NCBI GenBank assembly: GCA_014529385.2
Contig: CM043962.1
Location: 37,603,098-37,667,097 of the forward strand
Length of the DNA: 64,000 nt
Direction: 5' to 3'
Source of the DNA: Adiantum capillus-veneris
Taxonomy: Eukaryota; Streptophyta; Polypodiopsida; Polypodiales; Pteridaceae
The notes under the pieces are model-generated. The model saw only the letters and a list, made by a program, of their open reading frames with translations, was not told where the DNA came from and searched no databases. Position numbers and translations under genes: made by a program. Positions 55,247-64,000 of this stretch are shown in pieces (within the stretch, counting starts at the first letter, position 1; every line of letters starts with the position of its first letter).

Positions 55247-57498
55247 TGTAAGGTGCAGTGTGAATGTTGAACTTTGCTCAAGATGAGTGCTCCGAACTGT
55301 GCTCAAGGTTCCTTTTACTTACGGAAGGGAGAGCCTTCCGTTCCTTTAATGAGAGAGTGCAAGTGATCACAAACAAAATGGATAAATACTGTGAATGAAG
55401 GTGTATCAGACTGAGAGATAGAGAAAGAAGAATACGACACTAGAATGTTGTCAAACCCTCCTCCAAGGGCCCCACTCTCTATGGCGAGAGCGGTCTACTT
55501 ATGATTGCACAAATCTCTACAATGCTTGGACTTGCCGAAGATGTCGACGACGATGAGGACGACGACAAGACGGGCTGAAATTTGAAAACGCTAATGGTTG
55601 AAATCTGCAAATCTTGTATGTGGTGAATTTTGACTCTGTTGGTGACGATGTCGATGATGACGATGCAACGCCGATGCGCTAAAACCGCAGATACTGAAAT
55701 CTGCGTTTTCCGGGCTGAAACTGCAAACTTTGCGGAATCTAACCGTGCAACGAGGATCTCCTACGGGAAGGTGAGATCTGCGAGGTTCGGGGGTTCCATT
55801 GCGGAGTCTGACTGCTGAAAACTGAAAACGCTAACTGAGGTTCTGTCGCGATGAATCTGCAAAACGCTGAGTTGCTTTGCTGATGCAAAAACGTTGGGGC
55901 TGATTTCTGTCTCTGATGAAAAGACGCTATGGATATGATGCTTCTGCTAATGTCGGGGCTGATCTGCAATGCCAAACGCCAAGGCTGGTTCTCCCATGCA
56001 AAAACGCTAGGCTTGGTGCTGCTATTCTGCTATTGCCGGGCTGGTCTGCTGTCAAAAACGCCAGGGCTGAGATTGTGTAGTGAGGATCTGCTATAGGAAG
56101 GTGAGATCTACGAGGTTCGGGGGTCCTACTGCAGAGTTTGAAAACTGAAAACGATGATGCTAACTGAGGTTCTTTCGCGATGAGTCTGCGAAACACTGAG
56201 TTGCTTTGCTAATGCAAAAACCTTAGGGTTGATTGTTACAGACTTGGACACTCCAAGTCAAGAATCAATCGCGATAGCACCAAATAACCACTTCAAAACA
56301 ATTCACAGATCACAATAGATTTGCACTGGCCCGGCGGAGTTCCGTGCCTAGAGATATTGGCCCCAAAGACTGGCGCCCCTTTCGGTATTTCTTTATGTAT
56401 TAAAATCAATGCCAGAGTACAAAGAGCGGTTAGGTTTCACTCTCAGACTCTGCGTCCAGATGCTCTGAGAAGTGAGGCCCTCACCGCATATTTAAATGTT
56501 ACAAGGGATGCCCAAAAGCAGAGCCCCAAAAGCTTGAAAGCAAAAGCAGATTCTCTCTCTCTCTCTCTCAATGAGAGCAACAAAAAGCAATTATGCCTTC
56601 TCTCTCTCTATCTTCCAAAGCGTAGCCAAAAGTTGGAATTTGCGTCGCTAAAAAAAAACCAAATTTTTTTTTTCCACCTCCGCGATTTTCGAAAATATCC
56701 GTACAGTGCTGACACGTGGCATGGCTGCCTGCTTTTAGGGTTTCCAGCCATTTTAGGGTTTCAGCCAGCAATTAGGATTAGGGTTTCCAGAAATTAGGGT
56801 TTTTGCAAAATTAGGGTTTGCAGGATTTTTAGGGTTTCTGGCAGTTTCTGCTGCCGGTAGCCACGTCATCACTTTGTGACACTGATTTCTGTCTCTGATG
56901 AAAAAACGCTATGGATCTGATGCTTCTGCTAATGCCGGGGCTGATCTGCAATGCAAAATGCCAAGGCTGGTTCTCCCATGCAAAAACGCTAGGCTTGGTG
57001 CTGCTGTTGCTACTCCCGGGCTGGTCTACTGTGCAAAAACGCTAGGGCTGAGATGATCCAAAAAAACGCTAGGTGTTGCAATTTGCAAAACGCTAGGTCT
57101 TCTGATGGGGTTCTGCTGAGAAGTTGCCTGTTGAGCAAGGTGCTCTTGCTGCCTCTTCTGCCAGAAAGTGCTAGCTCTGATTTCCTTATATATTATCTTA
57201 GGCAAATTGCCGTACCCAGTTCCCAACAAAAGTCACTTAAAAATAATAAGTGAAAAATGTCAAAAATAGGTCTGTGCACTGTAAAAATGCTCTTGATGGG
57301 TTCTGATGGAAATCTGATGATCATGCTGTGTGCAACCAGAGGATATGCATCTAATCTAAGTGTCTGGACATGCATGGTCTGCGAACAGACTCACAAAAGT
57401 TCCAGATCACTTCCTAATCTAGGCTGAATGAACTAAATTGAACCCATGTCATGAAGTAGCTTGTCCACGTACACATAGGGTTAGATGTGCACGTGACA
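55247..57498 (-). repeat. Solo family D LTR with nested solo family C LTR
   Basis: A minus-strand family D LTR, TGTAAGGTGCAG to GCACGTGACA, flanked by a perfect AGACA target duplication (55242-55246 and 57499-57503). It is longer than other copies because of an internal duplication of about 330 bp (about 55750-56085 repeated from 56086) and the insertion at 56234-56881. No internal retrotransposon sequence remains, so LTR-LTR recombination removed it. Confidence 0.92.
56234..56881 (-). repeat. Solo family C LTR
   Basis: 648 bp, TGTTACAGACTTGG to CACTTTGTGACA, flanked by TTGAT (56229-56233) and CTGAT (56882-56886), one mismatch. The right half (56738-56845) holds seven or more TTAGGG-containing motifs. 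Confidence 0.9.
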
Positions 57499-57503
57499 AG
57501 ACA

Positions 57504-58378
57504 TGATTTATCTTTAAGAAAGGTCCATAGTATCTCATGCTAAGCTTTGGAAAAAGCCGCTCGTTTCCCTTTTTCTTTCTCAGGCGTGCCTTCTCAAAAC
57601 GTAAGAGAACCTAATCGCCTTTAATTTCAAATCGCGACGATGTCGATCTGCTGCCTTCTTGTGTCTTTCCTGAGATTTCTCTAAAGCCTCCCAGATGTTG
57701 GCAAAAGCAGTGTCCAAGTCCCTCGTGTACTGGTCGGCCTCAAAAATCTTATCTTTTGTGCTTAGGAAGGGGTGAACCTTCGGAGCACCTTCAATAATCT
57801 ACTTCCCCGTCGAAGAATGGATCGTGTTATTGTAGAGAAATTCCACCAAAGGCAAAAACTTTTCCCATTGAGTCTTCTGATCCGAAATGTAAGACTCAAA
57901 TAAATCCAGTATGACTGAATTTGCAATCTCAGATTGCCCATCTGTCGGGTGGAAAGATGACGAGAACTGCAACCGTGTGCCAATGTTCTCCCAAATAGCC
58001 TTCCAAAACAAACTCATGAATTGGGGGATCTCTGTCAGAGACAATTGTCTGAGGCATGCCATGTAATCTGAATATCTGGGCAATGAACAGTCTCGCTAAA
58101 TGATCTGGCTTGACTGTTTTCTTCACTGGAATGAAATGAGCTTGCTTGCTAAATCTGTCAATAACAGTCCAGATACCATCGTGCCCACTCTGTGTCTTTG
58201 GGAGATCAAAAATGAAATCCATAGCAATACTTTCCCAAGGGGGGGTGGGAATGGGTAAAGGTTGTAACAATCCCTGTGCTTTATGCCTGTCAAACTTGAC
58301 CTTCTGGCATACCAAGCAACTGCATACAAAATCGTCCACATCCTTCTTGAGTCTCGGCCAAAAGAAGTATCGCTCCAC
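57504..58378 (-). pseudogene. Family C integrase core remnant
   Basis: Minus-strand integrase: YFFWPRLKKDV and CSCLVCQKVKF (zinc region), AMDFIFDLPK (first Asp), TIVSDRD (second Asp), HPTDGQSEIAN (Glu, with the usual Gln after Pro missing), then VEFLYNNTIHSSTGK and KKAADRHRRD, ending YYGPF at about 57530. Frameshifts occur near 58030 and after STGK. It resumes leftward at 55246. Confidence 0.9.
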
Positions 58379-58575
58379 ATGTCACAAGACGGGCACCACG
58401 TGCCAATATAAAAGAACAGACTGAACAGACTTTTAGCACTTCAATAACAACTGAACTGAAAGAGAGAGACGACACGCGAGTCGGAGTGGCGGAATTCCAC
58501 CCCAGAGAGTATTGGCCCCAAACCTTGGTGTCACAAGATGGGCACCACGTGCCAATAGAAAAGAACAGACTGAAC
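58379..58575. repeat. About 150-bp direct repeat with GGCACCACGTGCC
   Basis: 'gtcacaagacgggcaccacg' at 58380 recurs as 'gtcacaagatgggcaccacg' at 58531, both followed by 'aaaagaacagactgaac' and 'agacttttagcacttcaata'. The second copy is split by the family D element. The sequence may be an LTR edge of another family. Confidence 0.75.
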
Positions 58576-59748
58576 TGTCACGTGACACATCCAACCCTAT
58601 GTGTCCGTGGACAAGCTACAACACGACAAGGGTTCAGTCAATCCAGTCAGTCTAGATTTAGAAGTGATCTGGCACTTTTGTGAGTCTGTTCGCAGACCGT
58701 GCATGTCCAAACACTAAGTGTAGATGCATATCCTCTGGTTGCACACAGCATGATCATAAGCATTTCCATCAGAATCCATCAAAATCCTTCAGGGGAATTT
58801 TCCAGTGCATTTTACCTATTTTTGACATTTTTCACTTATTATTTTTAAGTGACTTTTGTTGGAAAGTAGGTAGGGCAAATTGAGTAAGTATGTATACAAG
58901 CAAACCTAGGCTAGCACTAATTGGCAGAAGAGGCAGTAGGAGCACCTCGCTCAACAGGCAACTTCTCAGCAGAACCCCAAGCCCTAGCGTTTTTGCTCCA
59001 CAGCAACCACCTAGCGTTTTTGGACCAGATCAGCCAGCGTTTTTGCACTTGCAGATTCCGGCGACAGTAGAACATCAGATCAGCCTAGCGTTTTGCATTT
59101 GCAAGAAACCCGGCGACAGATTTGCAGATTTTCAGCCCCAGCGTTTTTGCATCTGCACCATAAGCCAACGTTTTGCAGATTCACCGCGACGGAACATCAA
59201 GAAACCTCAGTGTTTTCAGTTTTCAGCCTTTAGACCCCACAGATAAAGTCCCGAACCTCACAGATCTCACCTTCCCGCAGCAGTTCCTCGCAGCACGGTC
59301 AGTTTCTGCAAGGTTTACAGTTTCAGCGCGTCGTCGTGGCATCGTCGCCATTGACATCGTCACCGACATAGAGTCAGACTTTAGCAGATAAAGATTTACA
59401 GATTTCAGTCCTTAGAGTTTTCAGATTTCAGTCCGTCTCGTTGTCGTCCTCATCGTCGTCGACATAGTCGGCAAGTCCAAGCATTGTAGAGATTTGTGCA
59501 ATCATAAGTAGACCGCTCTCGCCATAGAGAGTGGGGCCCTTGGAGGAGTGGTGTCGTATTCTTCTCTCTCTATCTCTCAGTCTCATGCACCTTCATTCAC
59601 AGTGTTCATCCACTTTGTTTGTGTCCATTGCACTCTCTCACTAAAGGAACGGAAGGCTTTCCCTTCCGTAAGTAAAAGGAACCTTGAGTACCGTTCGGAG
59701 CACTCATCTTGAGCAAAGTTCAAACATTCACTTCCGTTGCATCTAACA
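58576..59748 (+). repeat. Family D 5' LTR, copy 2
   Basis: 1,173 bp, TGTCACGTGACACATCC to TGCATCTAACA, closely related to 50497-51680. Confidence 0.93.
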
Positions 59749-59749
59749 T

Positions 59750-59761
59750 TGGTATCAGAGC
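59750..59761 (+). other. Primer binding site for initiator tRNA-Met, family D copy 2
   Basis: TGGTATCAGAGC, one base after the LTR. Confidence 0.95.
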
Positions 59762-60196
59762 TTTGGCAGTGTTTTGTATCACTCAAGGAAAGAACCACAA
59801 GAACCATATAATTTTTTTGCTTGTTGAGGTCGCACGAACCCGAGTTCGCTTGGGCGGGTCGATTCCTAATCGTGTTTTGAAGAGTGACAGGAATCCCAGG
59901 AAAGAAGGGCTTGTCCAGCCTCCCCTTGTGCCTCTTTTCACTCATTGAGAGCGGACCGTGCACTTAGCGGCCGGCCAATCGATGTGAGGTGGGAAAAAGC
60001 AACCTTGGTGTGAGCGCAAGGCCGCCAAGGAGTGCTCTTGCGGAAAAGAGCAGAACTCGGGTGAAGAGAAGATCCTTCTCAAACACAGATTGCAAGGGAA
60101 AGAAGAACCTTAAGAACCTCAAGAACCTCAAGACCCACAAGAACCCAAGACCACAAGAACCCAAGACTTCAGTGGATGGTCATCACTCGAAGCGGA

Positions 60197-60597
60197 ATGG
60201 ATACTTCGCTTGGAGGTGACGAGCATGAGAGAGGCGAAGAAGAATTTTCCCCACCAAGAGGTTTTGCCGACCCTCCCCCTTCCCGTTTACGTCAAGGATT
60301 GCACTAATTCCTATGGAGGCTTTCAACAAGATGGTGATGGACATGAAGTTAGACCGTGAAGCACGAAAAGCAGAAAGAGAAGCAGACAGAAAGGCATACG
60401 AAGAAGAAATGACAGCCATAGAGCGTAAGTACGACTTGGAAGAAAAAGAAAGTCAAGCCAAATTTGATTGCGAGAACCAAGCAAGAAAAGAAAAGAGAGA
60501 CCAACACATGAAAGAGTTCTTGCGACTCTTCTCTCAAGTGCAGGCACAGATGCAAGAGATTCAGGAGACAGAGACTCTACAAGTCCAAGCATTGTAG
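60197..60597 (+). pseudogene. Family D coiled-coil protein, copy 2
   Basis: Starts MDTSLGGDEHERGEEEF at 60197, shifts frame near 60285, then continues from 60313 as NKMVMDMKLDREARKAERE and QHMKEFLRLFSQVQAQMQE to the stop at 60595-60597. The C-terminus is cut by the deletion into the LTR. Composition is almost entirely charged and Gln, suited to a coiled coil. It lacks any gag or zinc-knuckle motif. Confidence 0.65.
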
Positions 60598-60899
60598 AGA
60601 TTTGTGTAATCATAAGTAGACCGCTCTTGCCATAGAGAGTGGGGCCCTTGGAGGAAGGTTTGACAACATTCTGGTGTCGTATTCTTCTCTCTCTATCTCT
60701 CAGTCTCATGCATCTTCATTCACAGTGTTCATCCACTTTGTTTGTGTCCATTGCACTCTCTCACTAAAGGAACGGAAGGGAGGTAAGTAAAAGGAACCTT
60801 GAGCACAGTTCGCAGCACTCATCTTGAGCAAAGTTCAAACATTCACTTGTGCTGCACCTAACATGAACAGACTTTTAGCACTTCAATAACAACTGAACT

Positions 60900-60900
<1 letters not shown>

Positions 60901-60977
<77 letters not shown>
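60901..60977. repeat. Microsatellite (GA)n
   Basis: About 77 bp. Confidence 0.98.
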
Positions 60978-60980
<3 letters not shown>

Positions 60981-61600
60981 AAAATTATAGTCTTCTTTAA
61001 AGCCTGTGCATGCAATGAAGATAAACAAATAGCCGGAATGCCAAACCGTTCATCAAACACACGCAAAAAGTGGAATCGAAATTTGTCTTTCTGATCTAAA
61101 TCTATCAACTGTGGCAAATCACAATGGAAATGCCGTTGCTTGATGCTCAATCCTTCTTGTGCTCTTACGGATACTGTGAAGAGAAATGGAATGTGGATTC
61201 CTTGAATGCAAACATTTTATCTTTTCATGAGTAATCCGCATACATCCGTGCTCATTCATGAGTGAATTGTGTTCATCATACAATATGGCATGCTTATGAA
61301 AAGGGAACACATAAAGACTGTGACTAAAATACAGGAAACCGTCACGAATGAAATACTCGAACAATGCGTACTGACTAATCATGCGCATACACAATACTTC
61401 TTGTGGGGGCTCCTTAGATCTTGACTCGAGAGCCAAGATCGGTTCTTCGTGATTGATCGAATCTGCAATGAGGTTAGCTTCACTAGAAAAACATCAACTA
61501 AACCATCATCTTTGTGAACAATCACGTCTTTATCCTACAAATCATCATCATGTGAATAATCACATCTTTATCATGCAAATTATATGTGTTGTGCTTTGGA
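60978..61600 (-). mobile_element. Inverted fragment of the family D internal region
   Basis: The minus strand matches 52800-53350: LALESRSKEPPQEV, EYFIRDGFLYFSHSLYVFPF, LYDEHNSLMNEHGCMRITHE. Here the part that is frameshifted in copy 1 is open (61119-61436, 105 codons). No LTR is attached. Confidence 0.8.
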
Positions 61601-61739
61601 GAAGACAAGACTGAGAGAGTCTCCTTCTGATTCTTTTCAATCTTTGCCTGCACATTAGAAATGAGAGATGAAGAATGAACAACTTCCTCCCCACGAATGA
61701 CAATGGGAGAGTAACTTTTGGCATTGAAAGTGAAAGTAT

Positions 61740-61829
61740 TGGTTGATGGCAGTTTTTAGGGTTTGGAGGAATTTTAGGGTTTCAGCTAGAAATTAGGGTT
61801 TCTGCTGTCCGCCACGTCATCACTTTGTG
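61740..61829 (-). repeat. Family C LTR end fragment, inverted
   Basis: Ends CCACGTCATCACTTTGTGACA and carries four TTTAGGG-type motifs. It is the inverted partner of 62014-62092. Confidence 0.85.
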
Positions 61830-62017
61830 ACAGCAAGATATCTCCTTTCAAGGTGTCGGGCTTCGCTCCCGGTATGGACTCTCTCATTACACAAGAGTGC
61901 TTTGATGTGTTGTTCATTGTTCAACAAGCGTCTTTCTGCAGGAAAATTGTAGTCTCTTCTCTTTCAGGATGTGATATGCTTTTAGGCATTCGATGGTTTC
62001 GTGAGCATAACCCTCTC
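61830..62017 (+). pseudogene. Gypsy retropepsin fragment between inverted LTR ends
   Basis: Open on the plus strand with DSLITQECFDVLFIVQQA and SLSGCDMLLGIRWFREHNP. This is the C-terminal half of a gypsy protease (C-D-x-L-L-G-x-x-W-F pattern). The active-site half is missing. It runs directly into an LTR sequence at GATGACGTGGC, so it was captured by rearrangement. Confidence 0.75.
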
Positions 62018-62543
62018 ATTGATGACGTGGCGGACAGCAGAAACCCTAATTTCTAGCTGAAACCCTAAAATTCCTCCAAACCCTAAAATTGCCGGCGCGT
62101 GATGACATGGCAGCAGGTACGGATTTCTGCTTTTTGCGGCGCGTTTTACGGTAGCCTTCTTTTTCTTCTCCACGCAATGAGAGAGAGAGAAAATGCTTTT
62201 TGCTTTGAGTTGGACTCTTTGAGAGAGAGAGAGAGCAGCTGCTTTTGATTTTGAAGCTTTTTGGGGCTCTGCTTTTAGGCATCCCTTGTAAATCTTTAAA
62301 TAATTGGCTTGGGCCTTCACTTCCCAGAGCATCTGGACGCAGAGTCTGAGAGCGAACCCCGAGTCACTCTCTTGTACTTTGAACTGATTAATATAAAAAG
62401 AAATACCGAAATTGGGGCCAATATCTCTAGGCACGGAACTCCGTAGGGCCAGTGCAAATCTATTGTGATCTGGGAATTGTTTGAAGTGGTTATTTGGTGC
62501 TGTCGCGATTGATTCTTGACTTGGAGTGTGCAAGTCTGCTACA
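62018..62543 (+). repeat. Family C 5' LTR, truncated at its start
   Basis: Plus-strand family C LTR from GATGACGTGGC to GTCTGCTACA, matching the reverse complement of 56234-56881. The first bases (TGTCACAAAGT) are missing. Confidence 0.88.
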
Positions 62544-62544
62544 G

Positions 62545-62556
62545 TGGTATCAGAGC
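62545..62556 (+). other. Primer binding site for initiator tRNA-Met, family C
   Basis: TGGTATCAGAGC one base after the LTR. Confidence 0.95.
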
Positions 62557-62615
62557 ATGGCCGATTTCTCTTCTACGGGAAATCTAATCCCCAATTTTTT
62601 TTTTCGGCAGCACCT

Positions 62616-64000
62616 ATGGCTTCACGCAAGGATCAGTCGACTCCCTCTGCATTTGGAGATTCGGGTAGGGATCACAACGAAGATTCAGGCAGAGAGTATG
62701 GCCCGCCTCGGCCTACTCAGGCGGAGCGGCGAGAGATGGAGCGTCGACAGTTGATCGGCGATGCAACGAAGATGATGCTCAATTTTGCGAAGGACCCAAA
62801 ATTTGCAAAATATATGAGCGAGACTTCTGAGCAGTGGCAGAAAACCACTACACCCACTCTCAAGAAACCTTCTGCTCACAAGAAATATTCAGAGAAGGAA
62901 TTAGAAGAGGTGGTTGATGCACAGATCGCCTAGCTTTTTGACGCGCAAAAGAAAGCCAAAAAGCACGGCAAAAAGCAGAAGAAAAGCACTGAATTCCCGG
63001 GATATTTGGGTCGTCAGTCAACTTTTGATAAGGCAAAGAAACAGAAGAAGCGTGTTCGATTTGAAGGAGTACCCAGTTCTTCTTCTTCTTCTTGTGATAG
63101 TTCTTCTAGCTCTTCAGATTCGAGCGAAGAAGACAGAAAAGGTAAAAAGCGAAGCAAGAAACAAAGCTTCGGAAAGGGCAAGAAAAAGGCAAAGAAGGCC
63201 AAATCTCGCCCAGAGCCTGACAGTTCTACTGAGGACTCGTCTACAGACAGCTTAGATTCTGATGATGGAAACTTGTATGCGAACAAGAAGAACTTTTATA
63301 AAGCCAACCAGTATGACTTTCTTGAAGATAAAAGCAAGAAAGTTCGAGAGTTTAAGGAAGGTAGCCACTCGATCAAGTTTGATACTTTTTCAGGATACTC
63401 AGATGCTTCGAAAGCTTTGTCTTTTATACAACAGTTTGCCATCGCTTTCGCGGGAGGACGCTATTCAGAGCACTCCAAGATTCGGAGAGCTGCCTCTTAC
63501 TTTGACGGGAATGCTCGTACTTGGTGGTCCACGCTTCTTTTAAACAAGACTGCGCCAGTTAAATGGTTGAAATTTAAGAAGCTTTTAATTTCTTCTTGGT
63601 TGACGCAAGAATATGAACGAGATATATGAGCTGCTTGGAACCATCTTCGGATGACCAAGAAAGATAGAATCAATGCTTACTGTGAGAGATTCTCGAGCTC
63701 TTTTCTACCCGCCTCTTCATTCAAGAAAATCTCGTTCAGAGAACAGATTGAGCGGTTCACCTTGGGTCTACCTACAGAGATCCGAGATCACTACTTGGAG
63801 CAGAAGTCAACTTCTATTCAGGAGTTGATGAGTCATGCGAAGCGGGGTTTTGCCATTCACTCTGACAGTCTGACCTACCTCACAGATGAGGCCATGACAC
63901 AACGAGCCGAACAGACTTCTGGGAATGGAAGTAGAAAGAAAAAGAGCAACCCAGAGAAAAACAATGCATGACCCAAGCTTACTCCTCAAGAGTGAGCTCG
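62616..64000 (+). pseudogene. Family C Gag, with in-frame stops, runs off the window
   Basis: Starts MASRKDQSTPSAFGD at 62616. The same frame continues to the edge through stops at 62931 (TAG), 63627 (TGA), 63969 (TGA) and 63993 (TGA), with no frameshift. Order: charged helical N-terminus (RREMERRQLIGDATKMM), a Lys-rich linker, a Ser-rich tract with flanking basic runs (63075-63130), then the Gag core KEGSHSIKFDTFSGYSDASK, ARTWWSTLLLNK, DRINAYCERF and IERFTLGLPTEIRDHYLEQK. The plan matches the chromovirus Gag at 2744-7693 despite low identity. Each stop could be a C-to-T change from Gln or Arg. Confidence 0.85.

Larger units (their letters stand above)
49309..58378 (-). mobile_element. Family C gypsy element, heavily nested and truncated
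   Basis: A minus-strand element whose 3' LTR is 49309-49864, followed by a polypurine tract, 3' untranslated DNA (49878-50496), and integrase fragments at 54925-55246 and 57504-58378. A complete family D element (50497-54924) and a solo family D LTR (55247-57498) are inserted in it. Joining the flanks restores a continuous integrase C-terminus, which confirms the nesting. It is truncated at 58378. Confidence 0.85.
58576..60863 (+). mobile_element. Family D copy 2, internally deleted
   Basis: A 2,288-bp plus-strand element with a perfect TGAAC target duplication (58571-58575 and 60864-60868). It has a full 5' LTR (58576-59748), primer site (59750-59761) and a short coiled-coil gene. A deletion then joins the gene at about 60578 directly to the last 286 bp of the 3' LTR (60578-60863). 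It inserted into the second unit of the 58380 direct repeat. Confidence 0.93.

Noticed and set aside
62545-62556. tRNA gene at the primer sites
   Set aside because: Only the complement of a tRNA 3' end is present. No cloverleaf was recognised anywhere in the window.

Overview
This window is nuclear DNA of a land plant with a large, repeat-rich genome. The evidence is LTR retrotransposons primed by plant-type tRNAs (initiator Met and Asp), Ty3/gypsy chromoviruses with plant-style 5-bp target-site duplications, plant telomere-type TTTAGGG motifs inside an LTR, a Mutator-like transposase remnant with a SWIM finger, and very long (GA)n, (AT)n and (CA)n microsatellites. A seed-free plant such as a fern would fit, but nothing here settles the species. 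No bacterial or organellar genes were seen.

Layout. 1-11.5 kb: an old plus-strand chromovirus (family A) is split by a young, complete, opposite-strand chromovirus (791-9706) with matched LTRs, a perfect AAATG target duplication and an intact 1,649-aa Gag-Pol. 11.5-12.5 kb: integrase remnant of another gypsy family. 12.5-21.4 kb: low-density DNA with microsatellites, a 27-bp minisatellite, a long foldback at 18685-18841, a broken histone H3-like gene (19110-19845, minus) and unrecognised coding remnants. 21.7-29.2 kb: LINE ORF1-like reading frame, a solo-type LTR between microsatellites, and a decayed Mutator-like transposase. 30.4-47.6 kb: a second, older chromovirus copy (perfect GGTGC duplication), deleted for most of pol and split three codons into gag by an 11.1-kb element (34428-45526). 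That element has a tRNA-Asp primer site, gag and protease but no reverse transcriptase or integrase, and a leader with nine copies of a 24-bp palindrome. 47.6-48.1 kb: a promoter-like region and a probable first exon of a DEAH-type helicase gene. 48.8-64.0 kb: several layers of nested LTR elements from two families. Family C is an autonomous-type gypsy with LTRs of about 0.55-0.65 kb. Family D is non-autonomous with LTRs of about 1.2 kb. The window ends inside the gag of another family C copy.

How it works together. Almost everything is mobile DNA. The intact chromovirus at 791-9706 encodes all functions for its own movement. The family B and D elements lack polymerase and integrase and would need enzymes supplied by others. 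The order of insertion can be read from the target duplications. Only the helicase-like exon looks like a possible living host gene; the histone H3-like gene carries stops and frameshifts.
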